NCBI GenBank assembly: GCA_037042185.1
Contig: JAXQJY010000032.1
Coordinates: forward strand, 3,286,001-3,350,000
Origin: Sordariomycetes sp. S80-01Y
Taxonomy: Eukaryota; Ascomycota; Sordariomycetes
Direction: 5' to 3'
DNA: 64,000 bases
Shown here: positions 53,664 through 64,000 of the stretch, in pieces
How positions within the stretch are numbered: position 1 is the stretch's first letter
How the letters are laid out: each line of letters starts with the position of its first letter
Position numbers and translations under genes: made by a program
Notes under the pieces: model-generated
The model's input: only the letters and a program-made list of their open reading frames with translations
The model's database searches: none
Told to the model about the DNA's origin: nothing

Positions 53664-55223
53664 TTTGGGAACTGAACCAGGCTTCGTCCTTATCGCGGAT
53701 TGGCCATCAAGCCTCGTTGGGTATGGACTGGATGATTGACACAGTCGACGGACGAGGTGATCGGCCCTCGATAGGGGGTGAGGAACGCGTCTGGTGACCG
53801 TCGGCAGTGGATTAGTGCAGGCCAGGTCAGGACGAATGCAGCGGCAAATGCAACGAATGCAGCAGGAAAGACCAGGCACAATTCAGGAACGGATGAGATT
53901 GAGCAGAGACAGCCGCAAGACAGGGCAAATGAAGAGGTTGAGCGAGGATTGTGAGGATGGTATGATTGGCTGCGCCGCGCCAACACCACCAGAGTCGCAT
54001 TTTCCGCCAAAAGGGGCTGTCGGTTAAACAGGGGTCTCTGCTCTGCGCAGCTTCGGCCCAATGACGTCGCGCACAGCGGGCGAGGTTCCTGCGCTAGCGT
54101 CAAGCCAGGGCTCCGCTCTGCTCCGGCCACTCATAATGACCCTCCCAAATTCCAGCGGCAGCACTTCCAATGACGGAGCTTTGTGCAGCACCGCAGCCCC
54201 TTCCTTCCATCTCAGTGCTCTCACCGACGGTTCTGGGGCGGAGGCTGGGCGGTTCGAGACTCGTGCCTGGGCGAGGCTCAGCAAGATGACTCGTCCGTGG
54301 AAGTCAACCGTCATCAATCACCACACCAAGGATGGCCACGCATGGCTCGCGTGAGTGGCATCTGCATGTCTTCCCCCTTGCTTCTGCTGGTTCTGCACCG
54401 GCTGCACGTTGACATCGCCAGGCACTTACCAAGCAAGCCAAGGCACGCTTCCTCGCAGCGTCGCACTCGTGGATTGATGCGCGGGTTGCGGGTTGCCTAG
54501 AAGCATCGTCATTTGTCTTCCATCCTACTCCGTATCATCAGACCAATTTGCCCCCCTGAACAAGCACCTGGCCCAAGCGCCTGTCCCACCGAGCTTCCCC
54601 TGAATCGCACTTCGGCCCCACCACCTCTAGCGCGCGCTCCTGATGCTTCGCATCGAAAAGGGGTCGCGCTAAATGCGTAATCGCCGACGATGGCCATCTG
54701 TACGAGCCCATTAGACCATCGCGTGGATCTCACGGAGATGAAGACGTGTCGGTCGATCATGTTCGTCCTTGAGACCATGCTTGCCATGCAATCCACTCGG
54801 AACTTGGATGATTTGCACGATGTTCCCACCTTGATTCAGACCAAATGATTCTGTGGTTGATTACGGCGGTGGAGAACCACGCAGCGCCTCGCCTACTGAC
54901 GACGTTGTTCATCGCAACCAAGATCTGTCTGGGGTGCTGCTGGATGCCGTGATACCTACACCTGCTACCTCACCTGCCCGTTCGCATAACAGGGATCAAC
55001 ATCCGCCCGCCATTGGTTTCCCGATTGCCTTTCAGCACACTCTTGATCGCGAACATGTGACGAAGCTAGCACTTGAGAATCGCTTATTGGTTCGTATGTT
55101 TGTTGTGACTTCTTATACCAAGGAGCCCCTTTTCGAGTAGGGCACGCCAGTGGGTGGTCATTCTCATAGCCGTTTTCCTTCAATCCTATCCGTAGCAGTT
55201 CTGCGCCAAGATCACCTGCAGCC
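53664..55223. other. Intergenic
   Basis: No gene supported. An AATGCA/GCAG-rich stretch at about 53830-53875 is low complexity. Frames at 54061-54500 lack features. Confidence 0.6.
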
Positions 55224-58200
55224 TCAGAAATCCAATTTCCCTGGCGGTAGTAGAGCCCACGTCCCACCGCACATACATCGACGGAAGCTATTTACCAAGA
55301 ACGCGTACCCAGGGCCTCGTGGACCACCACCCTCCTCCATCACCGCAGTACAGCGCGTACATCTCCTCCACTGCTTCGTCGGCTCCATCTTCGTTTTCGC
55401 CTTGGTCAGCGCATCCAACTGCACCGTCTTGATGGCCCGGGACCCGAGGTTGTCTCCCTCTTCCTCTGGAGGGCTGAGCACAGCGAAGGTCTCGAAGAAC
55501 AGGTTTGCAGGGTCTGCTACCTTTCTGAGAGCCGGCAGGTCTTTCTGAAACATCTTCCTGAGTACGAACAGAAACGGCGGAGGGGTCGCCCCTGCGAGGA
55601 TCATCTGTATCTCGCTCTTGATGCGCAAAGCCTTGATGGCTTCGTCCAGCTCTTTGCCCTGTGGTGGATTGGGTTGGCTACTAATGGCTTTGGGGAGAGA
55701 TGATTCGTAAGCCGAGTTGATACTCTTGCCAACTAGCTTCAACAGCTCCTCAAAGTCATGGACCTTCACTTTGCCGTTATGTGAAGCTCTGTGAAGGTTC
55801 AAATATGCTGTGCGTAGCCGTGCCGACTGGTTGTTTAGATCTGCGGGCTTGTTTTGATAGAAGCCAAAGGCCCGGTTGCCAAGCTGTTCCAAGTGATTCA
55901 GTCTTTTGCACAGCGCATGTAGAAAAGCCCGACAACTCGAGGCGAGAACCAGCTGCAACGCAGGGTTGTTTTTCTCTTCGACATACGGTGCAATCTCTGC
56001 GTGTCGATTTTCTGCGAGACGCGACAGGAATTCTCCGTCGTTCATGAGCTCGTACAGAGAGTCCGTAATCCAGGCAAAGGTGTCCAGAGACCACTCAACA
56101 ACGGTGACAAGTTGAGAAACGATCTCTGCTAACCGTCAGTACAATCTGGGTAGAAAAAGTTCGTCGTTACGTACCCCAGTCATCTAGCAGACTTTTCCTG
56201 TTAGCAACATTGAACTGTGTGTTGACAGCCAGGGTCAGGTTGTAGGCCGCGATGCGGATTGCACAAGTTATCAAAGCGAAATTGCTTGCAAAGGTACGAG
56301 GATTTTGGTCGCCTCGAAATCCAGATGTAATTAGTATTCCCAGGCATGCCGGTATCGGTGCATTCCTCAGAAGAGCATCGTGAGGCTCCTCTCCAGATGT
56401 GTAGTCCACTTGTACAGAAAGAATGCGGATGAGCTCGGCGGCCCAGTCTTGGACGAGTTCTGCCACAGTTAGTCAAGGCCATATCTCGTAACGAGCATCG
56501 GTCATACTTGGTTTATTGACGAAAGGCCGAATCAGAGCTAACATGTCGTCGAAGGCGCATTGATATTTGATAGCCGTGGCTGCCGTTGTTGTTAGAGCCG
56601 CTACGGTTGCAGCGTACGTTTCTGAACATGTTAGTTTCGAGAAGCGCTCAGACGCTCATATGCTCGATGGAACGCACCATCACGCAATGAATTCCCAAAG
56701 TCACCCTCAAGGTTGAACATCTTGACCCATTTAAGCTTGCCATTGTCGGTTAGCCTCACCATGGAGCACTGTGTCGGCGACAACACAATTTCCTGGCCTG
56801 CACCATTGTCAGCATCCTGGTCCTCCCTCCAGAGCGGTCATGGAAACAGACAGTTAGAGTCTTCGGGGAACATCCAGCCAAGCTGTTTCAAATGAGAAAC
56901 CGACTGGGTATCTCGCATCGTGTAGAGTTCTTCGAAGGTCTCCCGATCGCGATGCTGCACGGTTCCGTCGGCAAACAAGACAATAATGACTTTTCCAAAG
57001 TGTGAAGTCTGTATCCCAATGACACATTTGTCGATCAGTATTGGAGGTAACGGCCTCAGGAGTACTGTTGTTGGTATTTCTGAAGATATGCTGTTCCGGC
57101 GATTCGCCAGCTGCTCCAAGGATGACTGCAAGCTGTGCTTTTCTTCAACAGCCTCCCATCTTTCAATGATGCTCTGTGCCATAGGGTAGAAGGCTTCGTT
57201 GGGGGTTCTCGATCGCACAGATATCACCATGGGATGGAGAGTATTCCTACCGGCATCGTCTAACAACGAGGGCACACACAACAGATGCGATAGCTCTGGC
57301 GTTGATAACTGTCCCGGAATCTCGTCGAGCCAGCTCGTTGTGGCCCAATGCTTTTCGGTCAGCGATAAGCTAAAGCGAGTATTTTGCGGTTGCCCGCCCT
57401 TGGCAGGCTGGGCGCTCCATTGCATGTCAATTTTGAGGAACCTCAGTTGACGAGAGGTTGTTGCTAAGGTAAGTATTAAGTGCTCTAAGCCACGTCAGCC
57501 AGGGTTCCGGTGGTCTTCCAGGTTACTTGCTCTTTTCAGAAGCAAAAGCAGCGTGGGTAATAAGTTCATCCGAATTGCTCAGGCTCTCCAATTCCAAACG
57601 TGTCTCTTCGGGTCTGTTGTTGGCTTGCATCCAAGTCACCTTGAGTAACCCGCTGGCAGTCACCGTTAAGAGAGCACTTCTCCCTGGCTGGGGATGCGAA
57701 GGGCCCTCAGCATGGAGGAAAGAGCTGTTGAAGTGGTATCCTCCAGAGCTTGTCTTTTCTGCTGGACCAAACAAGGTATTGTAGCTCGGCTTAGTGGCTT
57801 TGTCTCCGCCTGGCCCGGTTGCGACAGTAGCTTGAAGCCAATGGCAACCAACAATTGCGTGAGTCCCGTCGACAGCGTCCTCGTCTCCTCTCTTCATAAT
57901 GAAGGGCTGGTTGATAATGTTGGTTAGGATTAGCAGGGTAATGCGACCCACGCTGTCGAAGACGGCTAGTTCGGGGTTGTTTGTCTCGGCCCATTCGAGA
58001 TGAACTAGAGGCTCCTCAATGGTCCCTCTAACAATTTCACATGTCGTTGGCTCTGTCAGGTCCCATTCACCGCTATCTGGCTGAGACCTCAAGAAGCGGA
58101 TTTGTAGTTCCAGCCCATCGGGCGTGATGGACGCGATGGCTCCGATCTTTGACCACGTCACAGTCCTTCGAATGGATCAGCACTTTATTTTGCAAATTGT

Positions 58201-58380
58201 TTGACGGGATTCCCACCGACAGCATCCCCTGTTCCGAGCTCTGTCTATCCGAAGGTCGATCTGCTTGCTTGGTCGGGGGGCAATCGACAAGGCCGCAGTG
58301 TCGTCGAACAAGGGGTCAGGCTCCATGGGCATCGAGCCCATGCCGTCGTCGAGTAGCATAGGCATGTTCTTGTCCGCCAT
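55224..58380 (-). CDS. MED16: Mediator complex subunit 16 (Sin4)
   Basis: Seven exons: 58217-58380, 57531-58165, 56852-57484, 56678-56797, 56508-56621, 56175-56459 and 55224-56125, giving 950 residues with all phases consistent. The N-terminus (MPMLLDDGM... RARNRGCCRTVTWSKIGAIASI) and a WD/beta-propeller-like first half match fungal MED16. The helical second half ends in a zinc-ribbon-like CTRC...CMCGGTWALLP, the family's C-terminal signature. MED16 belongs to the Mediator tail and relays activator signals to RNA polymerase II. Most introns are 46-56 nt. The second (57485-57530) is a GC-AG intron with donor GCAAGT: no GT donor gives a correct phase, while this one restores SEKKHLILTLATTS. The third (56798-56851) has an unusual GTCTGT donor. 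Confidence 0.93.
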
Positions 58381-59616
58381 GCGACGCAGCCAATTAACAC
58401 GCCAAACCCCAAGGCCTAATCGAGTATCCAAAACAAAGAGATGAAGACGTTGTGGTGAAGACAGGCGTGAACTCGACTTGGCGAGATTTAGCTGATAAAA
58501 TTGATGCAAAGTATTCTGATGATAGGGTGTCCGTTCTACAAGCAAATTTGGGCTAAAGCGGAGAGAGTTGGTAACAACGGACTCGTCAAGTATGTTCGAA
58601 GTGAGATACTCACTGGCGGCGATTCATGAATGAAGGTGGTGGCGTCCGTGGCCGTGTTGTGGCTGGAGCTCCCGGCCGAATGTCGGCTAAGTCAGCTACC
58701 ATTTCTTCCCAACTATGTTCTCCTTCTCCAACTTCGTCTTACCCTGGAGCTAATTGATTAACATCGACCATCCCATTGCAGCGCACACAATCTGGTTCTA
58801 TTTAGTACCTGGACTTCCCACTTATGTAGTAGTTGTATGTTCTGTGCGATTGCTGGCAGCGTACACAATTTGAATTGATCATGTCTGATTACCTGATGGA
58901 GTGCTTCAACCTTTCCAGGCGTTGAAAGCTTTGCAAAGCTGCACGACACATAGGCTCATAATAATGACGTGACTGAAGACGCGCACTGTGACTTTGAGCT
59001 TACCTCCCAATGCGCCTCACTAAGGTATCGTCGCTGAGCAAGCTTTATGCTTAAACATTGACACCTTCCTAACACCGCTTCTCCGCCCGTCCTCGTCACA
59101 GGGTATCAAGCTGGTTCCCCAACAAACGACCCTCGCCAATCACGAACAGCTGACTGCCGCACCTAGCTTAGCGCCGCCCGTCAAGAGCCGACGTTTATTC
59201 CCCATCAGGCAGCTGGTCGCAATAGGGACACCTCAGTCATGCCTTTTCATGTGCTTCTCCAACGCCTGAGGTTAAACCGACGTTGCAGCGGGACGACTGC
59301 TTCGCCTTGCGTACTTGTCGTCACTGGCCCATTGTTAGCTGTGGTACCACTTCGAAACCACCAGCAAGATGGCACCTTTGGTGACGGATGCCTGATCGGG
59401 CAGCTCCCGTAATATGATCGTCGCAACCCCGCGTCACGGGCAAGTCGCTTCGACTAAGTTTGTGGTAGCATGGCGGGTCTCGTGCCCAGGAGACGGTAAC
59501 CGTTATATATCTTCAGGTTGCCGGACGCAAGTGATGGCATCCTAGCTCACTGCGATTCTTCATGCCCCTAGGCCATACCCTTCACCTCCTTGGTCCCTCC
59601 TACAACACACGTCACA
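58381..59616. other. Divergent promoter region, MED16 and aminopeptidase
   Basis: No coding sequence supported. A TATA box for the aminopeptidase gene lies at 59504-59510. Confidence 0.6.
59504..59510 (+). promoter_or_regulatory. TATA box of the aminopeptidase gene
   Basis: TATATAT, 107-113 bp upstream of the ATG at 59617. A TATA promoter suits a regulated secreted-protease gene. Confidence 0.5.
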
Positions 59617-60783
59617 ATGGTCTTCAAGGTCGCTGTAGCCGCCCTCGCGGCGAGCGCTCAGCTGTCCATGGCTTACAAGAAGCCCGAGGCTCCTTCCGCA
59701 GGCATGCGTCTTATCAAGACGTCTGAGGAGGACCCCGGGAAATGGATCAACCCCGAGGACAAATACACAATGGTCAAGTCCAAGGGCGGGTGCACCCACT
59801 ATATTGATATCACAAACATCAAGGACAACGCTGTCCTCGAGAGGCTCTCCACCAAGGAACGCGTCGAGGTGAAGAAGGTTGCCGACTACCCAAGCGAGTT
59901 GAGTCACATCGACGAGGCCAACGGCTTCATTAGCTCTGCCAACACTGATGGCCCTCAAACCTGGCTGGAGCACCTGGCCTCATACAACAACCGCCACTGC
60001 CAGTCCGAAACCGGCACTGAAGCTGCAGGATGGCTCTTCGAGAAGGTACAGGAGATTGCTTCCGCCAACCCTGCCATCACCGTCGAGCAATACCCTCACT
60101 CCGACTTTGACCAGCCATCCATCATTGCCCGCATCCCTGGCAACAGCGACAGCCTAGTCATCGTCGGTGCTCACTTCGATTCCACCAGCGGAACACCTTC
60201 CTCCAAGGCTCCCGGTGCCGATGATAACGCCTCTGGCTCTGTCACAGTTCTCGAGTCTCTCCGTGTTCTTGCTGAGGGTGGCTTTGCCCCTGAAAACACT
60301 CTCGAATTCCACTGGTACGGTGGTGAAGAGATCGGCCTAGTCGGCTCGGCCGATATCTTCGCCGACTACAGCTCGCAAGGCAAGACCGTCGTGTCGTACG
60401 TTAACCAGGATATGGCTGGTTACTCGCCCAGCGGCACCCCTACGGTCATCACCGACTACACTGATCCCGGCCTGAACGAGTATGTCAAGCTGCTCGTTAC
60501 TGAGTACACTGGTCAAGCTCCCAATGAGGACGCCTGCGGCTACGGTTGCTCTGACCACGCCTCTGCAGACTCTAACGGCTTCCGTGAGTCATGATACCCT
60601 CCCATGCATCTCAAATCACTGACTTTGATAGCCGCTGCTTTCCTCTTCGAGGATCTCACCGATCAGACCAGCCCTTACATTCACACTCCCGACGATACTC
60701 CCGACACCATAATGTGGGACGCCGTGGAGCGCCACATTCAATTCTCCATCGGTTACCTAGTCGAGGCCTCTTACATCGCTTAA
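59617..60783 (+). CDS. LAP1: Secreted leucine aminopeptidase, metallopeptidase family M28
   Basis: Two exons (59617-60583 and 60632-60783; 48-nt intron with GTGAGT donor, CACTGAC branch, TAG acceptor) give 372 residues. A signal peptide (MVFKVAVAALAASAQLSMA) and a propeptide of roughly 60-80 residues precede the catalytic domain. The co-catalytic zinc site is complete: H186 and D188 in GAHFDST, D203 in GADDNASG, E237-E238 in YGGEEIGL (general base and ligand), D265 in NQDMAGY, and the His of YIHTPDDT in exon 2. A cysteine pair (DACGYGC) lies before it, and NAS at 204 is a glycosylation sequon. It removes N-terminal residues, preferably Leu, from peptides outside the cell, after endoproteases. 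Close in plan to the Aspergillus LAP1 group. Preceded by a TATA box. Confidence 0.95.
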
Positions 60784-62788
60784 TCAGTCTAAAGTTCCGG
60801 CGACAGCTACATATCTGTAACATGTATATGTTTTAAGCGAGATCAATCAGGACATGATGAAGAATCAGAAACTTTAAGCAAAGCCGGTGACGTTGAAGTA
60901 ACTCTTCGCTTCAGAAACAAGCATCTAAGTGGTACGATGTGATTTTATATGGCGCAGGTGCTGTCCTGCGTACGAATAGAACAAGTGAAAGCCATTGACA
61001 ATACGACTGATCGCGGAGCTCGTTGGAAATGGCTGGCACGGCGGTGGAGCTGACTCGTGAGCCTCCGTGATCGGTTTTTTTCACAGCTTGTCCAATAGAA
61101 ACACTAGAGCTGGGTTCGCATACCCTCAGTCGGTCCCGAATGTGGAAGACATCCTTCGCGTATTGCATAGACAACCATAACGCCGTAAGGCTGCATCCAA
61201 CCAGGTCAGCCAAGCCATGCCGGCCTCTGAATCCTCCAAGCCCCAAACCCAGGAGTTTCGCCTCTTCTTCTGATTTGGGCATATAAACCGGCTATCTTAT
61301 TTGCCTTATTTCTTACCCCAAGTTTCAAACTTGCCATAGTTCCCCAGCGTCTGGGAAAGGTCACGCCGCTGTGCCTCTCGGCCGAGTTGAACGGACCCCA
61401 CGAAGATCCTTCACTAAACGGAGGAGGATTCGCACCTTTTGCTTGTGGTATTATTTTAGGGCTTACAGTAGTTGAAACGGACGGGTGAGATGGCAAATAA
61501 TTGACTTTCATTTCGGATTGGATCTTGCGTCAAGAGCATGGCGATGGGTGGTCAAATGTATATTCAACAGCCCTGGAAAGGGAAAGGGAGATGGGGGAAC
61601 GGGACTTGGGTCAGCTTCGATGCTCTATTCTATGATTACATCCTGATCAAATGCCTGCATCAGACCTGAGTGAAAAGTAAATGTTATTCACTGTGCCGCG
61701 CCTTTATATGGAGGGTCATCTGATATGCAGGCCGATGTAAACATAACGCGCCATCTTGTAACACCCGAAATCCTGTAGCAACGATGCTTGGAATATGTAC
61801 GGTTTGATCTGGAAGACTTTATTCTTAGAAGTGCACGGGACTCGGGTAGCACTACTGCAGTAGAATCCCTTGCACTGGCACCAAAGCTCCTTCTCGCGAC
61901 GGAGGCATGGGAGCACCCTTAGGCGGTTGGAAACCTGGTCTGGATTAGGCTGACATGGAGGGATAGATCCTGGGAACGCCATGCAATATTTCCAATCGCC
62001 ACCGTGACTGTTTTGGGGTGATGATGAGCACTCGCGGCTAGTTGCTGTCGTTGAATGGGTTGAGGCTGAGATGTTTGTATCCACCGTGTAAGTCAACACC
62101 CAAACCTACTTATTCTTCATAGCGCAGGCCCTGCCGTTAGACCAGAGAAGACAATCGACTGGCTCTCTTCTGTCATAACTCAGTCGCAACACTTGGAAAC
62201 AAACTCATCCTTGACAGGCTTTGCCTGGTCCAATTTGCAGACTTGCCAAGGCCGACAGCGGAAGCTGAAGTTATTCTCGCCACAGATCGACAGACAGGAG
62301 CGCGCTTGTAGCGGCGCGGAACAGGGAGGGGCAGCGTGCTCCAGCATGTGGCAGCCCACCAGGCCGCCCGGCCGCCCGCAAGACCCCAGGACAACCCTCC
62401 ACGGCCGGGCGCTACAAACGCTGAGGCGCCTCCAAGCCGGCTTCGGGGACCTAGGGACCCTTGGATGTTGGATGGATGTCGAAATGGCCTCCCAGAGGTG
62501 ACGACACGGGCGAATTTGGGCTTGTCCAGGAAGGATGCTTCGTTCCTTCCGGGTTGAGTTTATATCGGAGGCGCGCCTTCTCTATGGCAGGGCGCACGCC
62601 CCATCGTGCTCTCTAGTTCCCTACGATATCACTGTCGTTCTGTCTGTCGCTCTTTCCTTGGTATTATTAACAGAGTGAAGGTATCCGACACATCAACAAC
62701 AAACTCCTGCAGTCCAGGTCTTTACCTGCGCAAACTCAGGCTCCCTTGCTATCACTCAACGTCCCCAACAGGCGAATCGACTGTGACT
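60784..62788. other. Intergenic
   Basis: Two kilobases without a confident gene. One Cys-rich frame at 61716-62099 (minus) is listed separately. A TTTATATC near 62557 could be a distant TATA element for the next gene. Confidence 0.5.
61716..62099 (-). CDS. Possible exon of a small cysteine-rich protein (speculative)
   Basis: A 127-codon open stretch with clustered cysteines (WKYCMAFPGSIPPC, LPCLRREKELWCQCKGFYC). The frame does not begin with ATG (the first codon is TTG), and I found no upstream exon with a signal peptide. The Cys spacing is suggestive of a small secreted protein but may be chance. Confidence 0.15.
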   Translation of the reverse strand: MLTYTVDTNISASTHSTTATSRECSSSPQNSHGGDWKYCMAFPGSIPPCQPNPDQVSNRLRVLPCLRREKELWCQCKGFYCSSATRVPCTSKNKVFQIKPYIFQASLLQDFGCYKMARYVYIGLHIR

Positions 62789-63226
62789 ATGGCTAAAACT
62801 CACACCACCGCAACGGTCCCAGCTGCAGGCCGTACTTGCCAGCCCTGCTCTGAACAAGGCACAAGCAGCACTTCCCTTGCCGACTGTAGAGAGGAAACAG
62901 GAAGAACAGGCGCTGTTGAGGACGAGGGTGAGACTCAGCATCACGACGACAAGGCGCAGGATGGCTGCGTCAAGCCGCAGCTCAAGAGCAGGAAGAGCAC
63001 GACGGAATGGATCGACGCCGACAAGCGCAACTCGTCCTTCTTCCTCAGACCCTCTCCGTCGCGAAGCCATCTCAAACAGTTGAACCGCACCAAGAGCGCT
63101 GTGGTCAGCGCCTCAGCTCCCAGGAGGAATACGCCCGTCAGCATGTCCACAGGCCTGGATGCGGCGCCGATGCCACGGGTGTCAAAGACTGAGTTCCAGA
63201 ACCTGCCGTCTTCGGTTCAACAGAAG
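62789..63226 (+). CDS. First exon of an uncharacterised gene, 3' part unresolved
   Basis: 146 codons from the ATG at 62789 (MAKTHTTATVPAAG) to a GTGAGT donor at 63227, phase 0. The exon is Ser/Thr/Arg-rich with G/C-rich third positions and ends in TEFQNLPSSVQQK, a phrase resembling the start of an F-box-like or short helical motif seen in uncharacterised fungal proteins. Unspliced, the frame remains open to 63508 but the added sequence does not look coding. I could not find the next exon before 64000, so the gene may continue beyond the window or be truncated. Confidence 0.45.
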
Positions 63227-64000
63227 GTGAGTCCCTACTCTATTTTCCTTGCATATCGAAAAAGCAGCCAGCCCACCTCCAGCCTGCAAGACATCGTGCC
63301 AGCTCTGCACCCCTCATCGTCTACTCGATCAGCCGCGCCCTTGAGGAGCGAGCAATCGATGTCTCATAAGACTGGACGTGAGCTCTGCTGGAGCCATGCT
63401 GCCTTCTGGGATCTCACCCTCGTCTCAATGACAGAAGCAGTGGAAGCGCCCGCGCCATGTCACCGTGGGAGGGTGCATCTCGAACCACGAGGCACTTTGC
63501 TTGTGTGATTCGATGCAGATGGCGCGTGGGTGATGCACCTTCACGCTGTCGTCCCCGCTCGTTTGTGCCAGTGGTGCCACTCAATTGCCCTCGCTGCCCT
63601 GCAGACCACCTCGACCAGTTCAGTTCTGCATGGCCGTCACAGCCTGAGTCTTGGATTGGCTGCGGCTGGCCCCCTTCCCGTTGAACCGTCACCTTGTCCC
63701 GAAAATGTTTTGATCAACAGCCAATGCTCGTCACTCATCAAGACAAATTGTTGATCGGGCGGAGACACCGGATGAACCGCAGGGACCAGTGCCACCTCGC
63801 GGCACCCGAGTCTAGTACCCCTGACCCAATCGGTCAATCACCTCGAGCCTGCTATTGAATATGTGGAGAGCTAGTGCCTATCCCTGCCTCCCCTTACAGG
63901 GCCCGTTCCTGCATTGAGACACATTCATTCCCCCTGGCATCGCAGTCTGCAGCCTGAGGTGCCTTGGTTGCTTGGGTGCATTTCAACCACATGCTGTGCC
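63227..64000. other. Unresolved: intron/3' part of the preceding gene or intergenic
   Basis: No frame here continues the preceding exon convincingly, and no other gene is visible. Confidence 0.4.

Overview
The window is nuclear DNA of a filamentous ascomycete. Nearly every gene has short introns (about 46-105 nt) with GTRNGT-type donors, CTRAC-like branch sites and YAG acceptors. The gene content (Zn2Cys6 regulator, fungal MED16, Mep/Amt ammonium transporter, GT69 mannosyltransferase, M28 leucine aminopeptidase, GPI-type surface proteins) is typical of Pezizomycotina. The protein sequences look like Sordariomycetes, possibly Glomerellales, but that narrower placement is only an impression. 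I saw no rRNA, tRNA, CRISPR array or intact transposon.

Layout. 1-3.8 kb: the 3' part of a Zn2Cys6 transcription factor gene converges on an RTG2-like Ppx/GppA gene. 3.8-7.3 kb: gene-poor, ending in a long leader. 7.3-9.1 kb: a conserved fungal protein with a Trp-rich core. 9.9-15 kb: a minus-strand run of a short-chain dehydrogenase, a GPI-type surface protein, a one-helix membrane protein and a Thr/Pro/Asp-rich secreted protein. 16.2-25.3 kb: annexin, an unknown gene, a C2HC zinc-finger protein and a BTB protein. 25.6 kb: a degenerate coding remnant. 26.9-30.9 kb: a poorly resolved coiled-coil gene and a small protein with a duplicated Cys/His module. 31.7-47.6 kb: dense housekeeping block with RAD17 clamp loader, ADE16/17, SGNH hydrolase, CSN4, GT69 mannosyltransferase, PMP4, family-X DNA polymerase and ammonium transporter. 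47.6-50.2 kb: gene-free. 50.2-60.8 kb: large coiled-coil protein, MED16 and secreted M28 aminopeptidase. 62.8 kb: a first exon whose gene is not resolved before the window ends.

The genes do not form one pathway or a biosynthetic cluster. They are ordinary neighbours arranged as convergent and divergent pairs (transcription factor/RTG2, RAD17/ADE16, ADE16/SGNH hydrolase, SGNH hydrolase/CSN4, CSN4/GT69, GT69/PMP4). Two are genome-maintenance genes (RAD17, Pol X) and two concern nitrogen supply (ammonium transporter, extracellular aminopeptidase), but nothing in the sequence shows joint control.

The most interesting points are: a 224-residue protein carrying two copies of a Cys/His module with identical spacing; a GC-AG intron in MED16; two introns (annexin, ADE16/17) that are multiples of three without stops and so invisible to ORF-based calling; an interrupted frame in the 26.9 kb gene; and a possible short transcript with its own TATA box running antisense into the GPI-protein gene. 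I found no convincing new multi-gene system.
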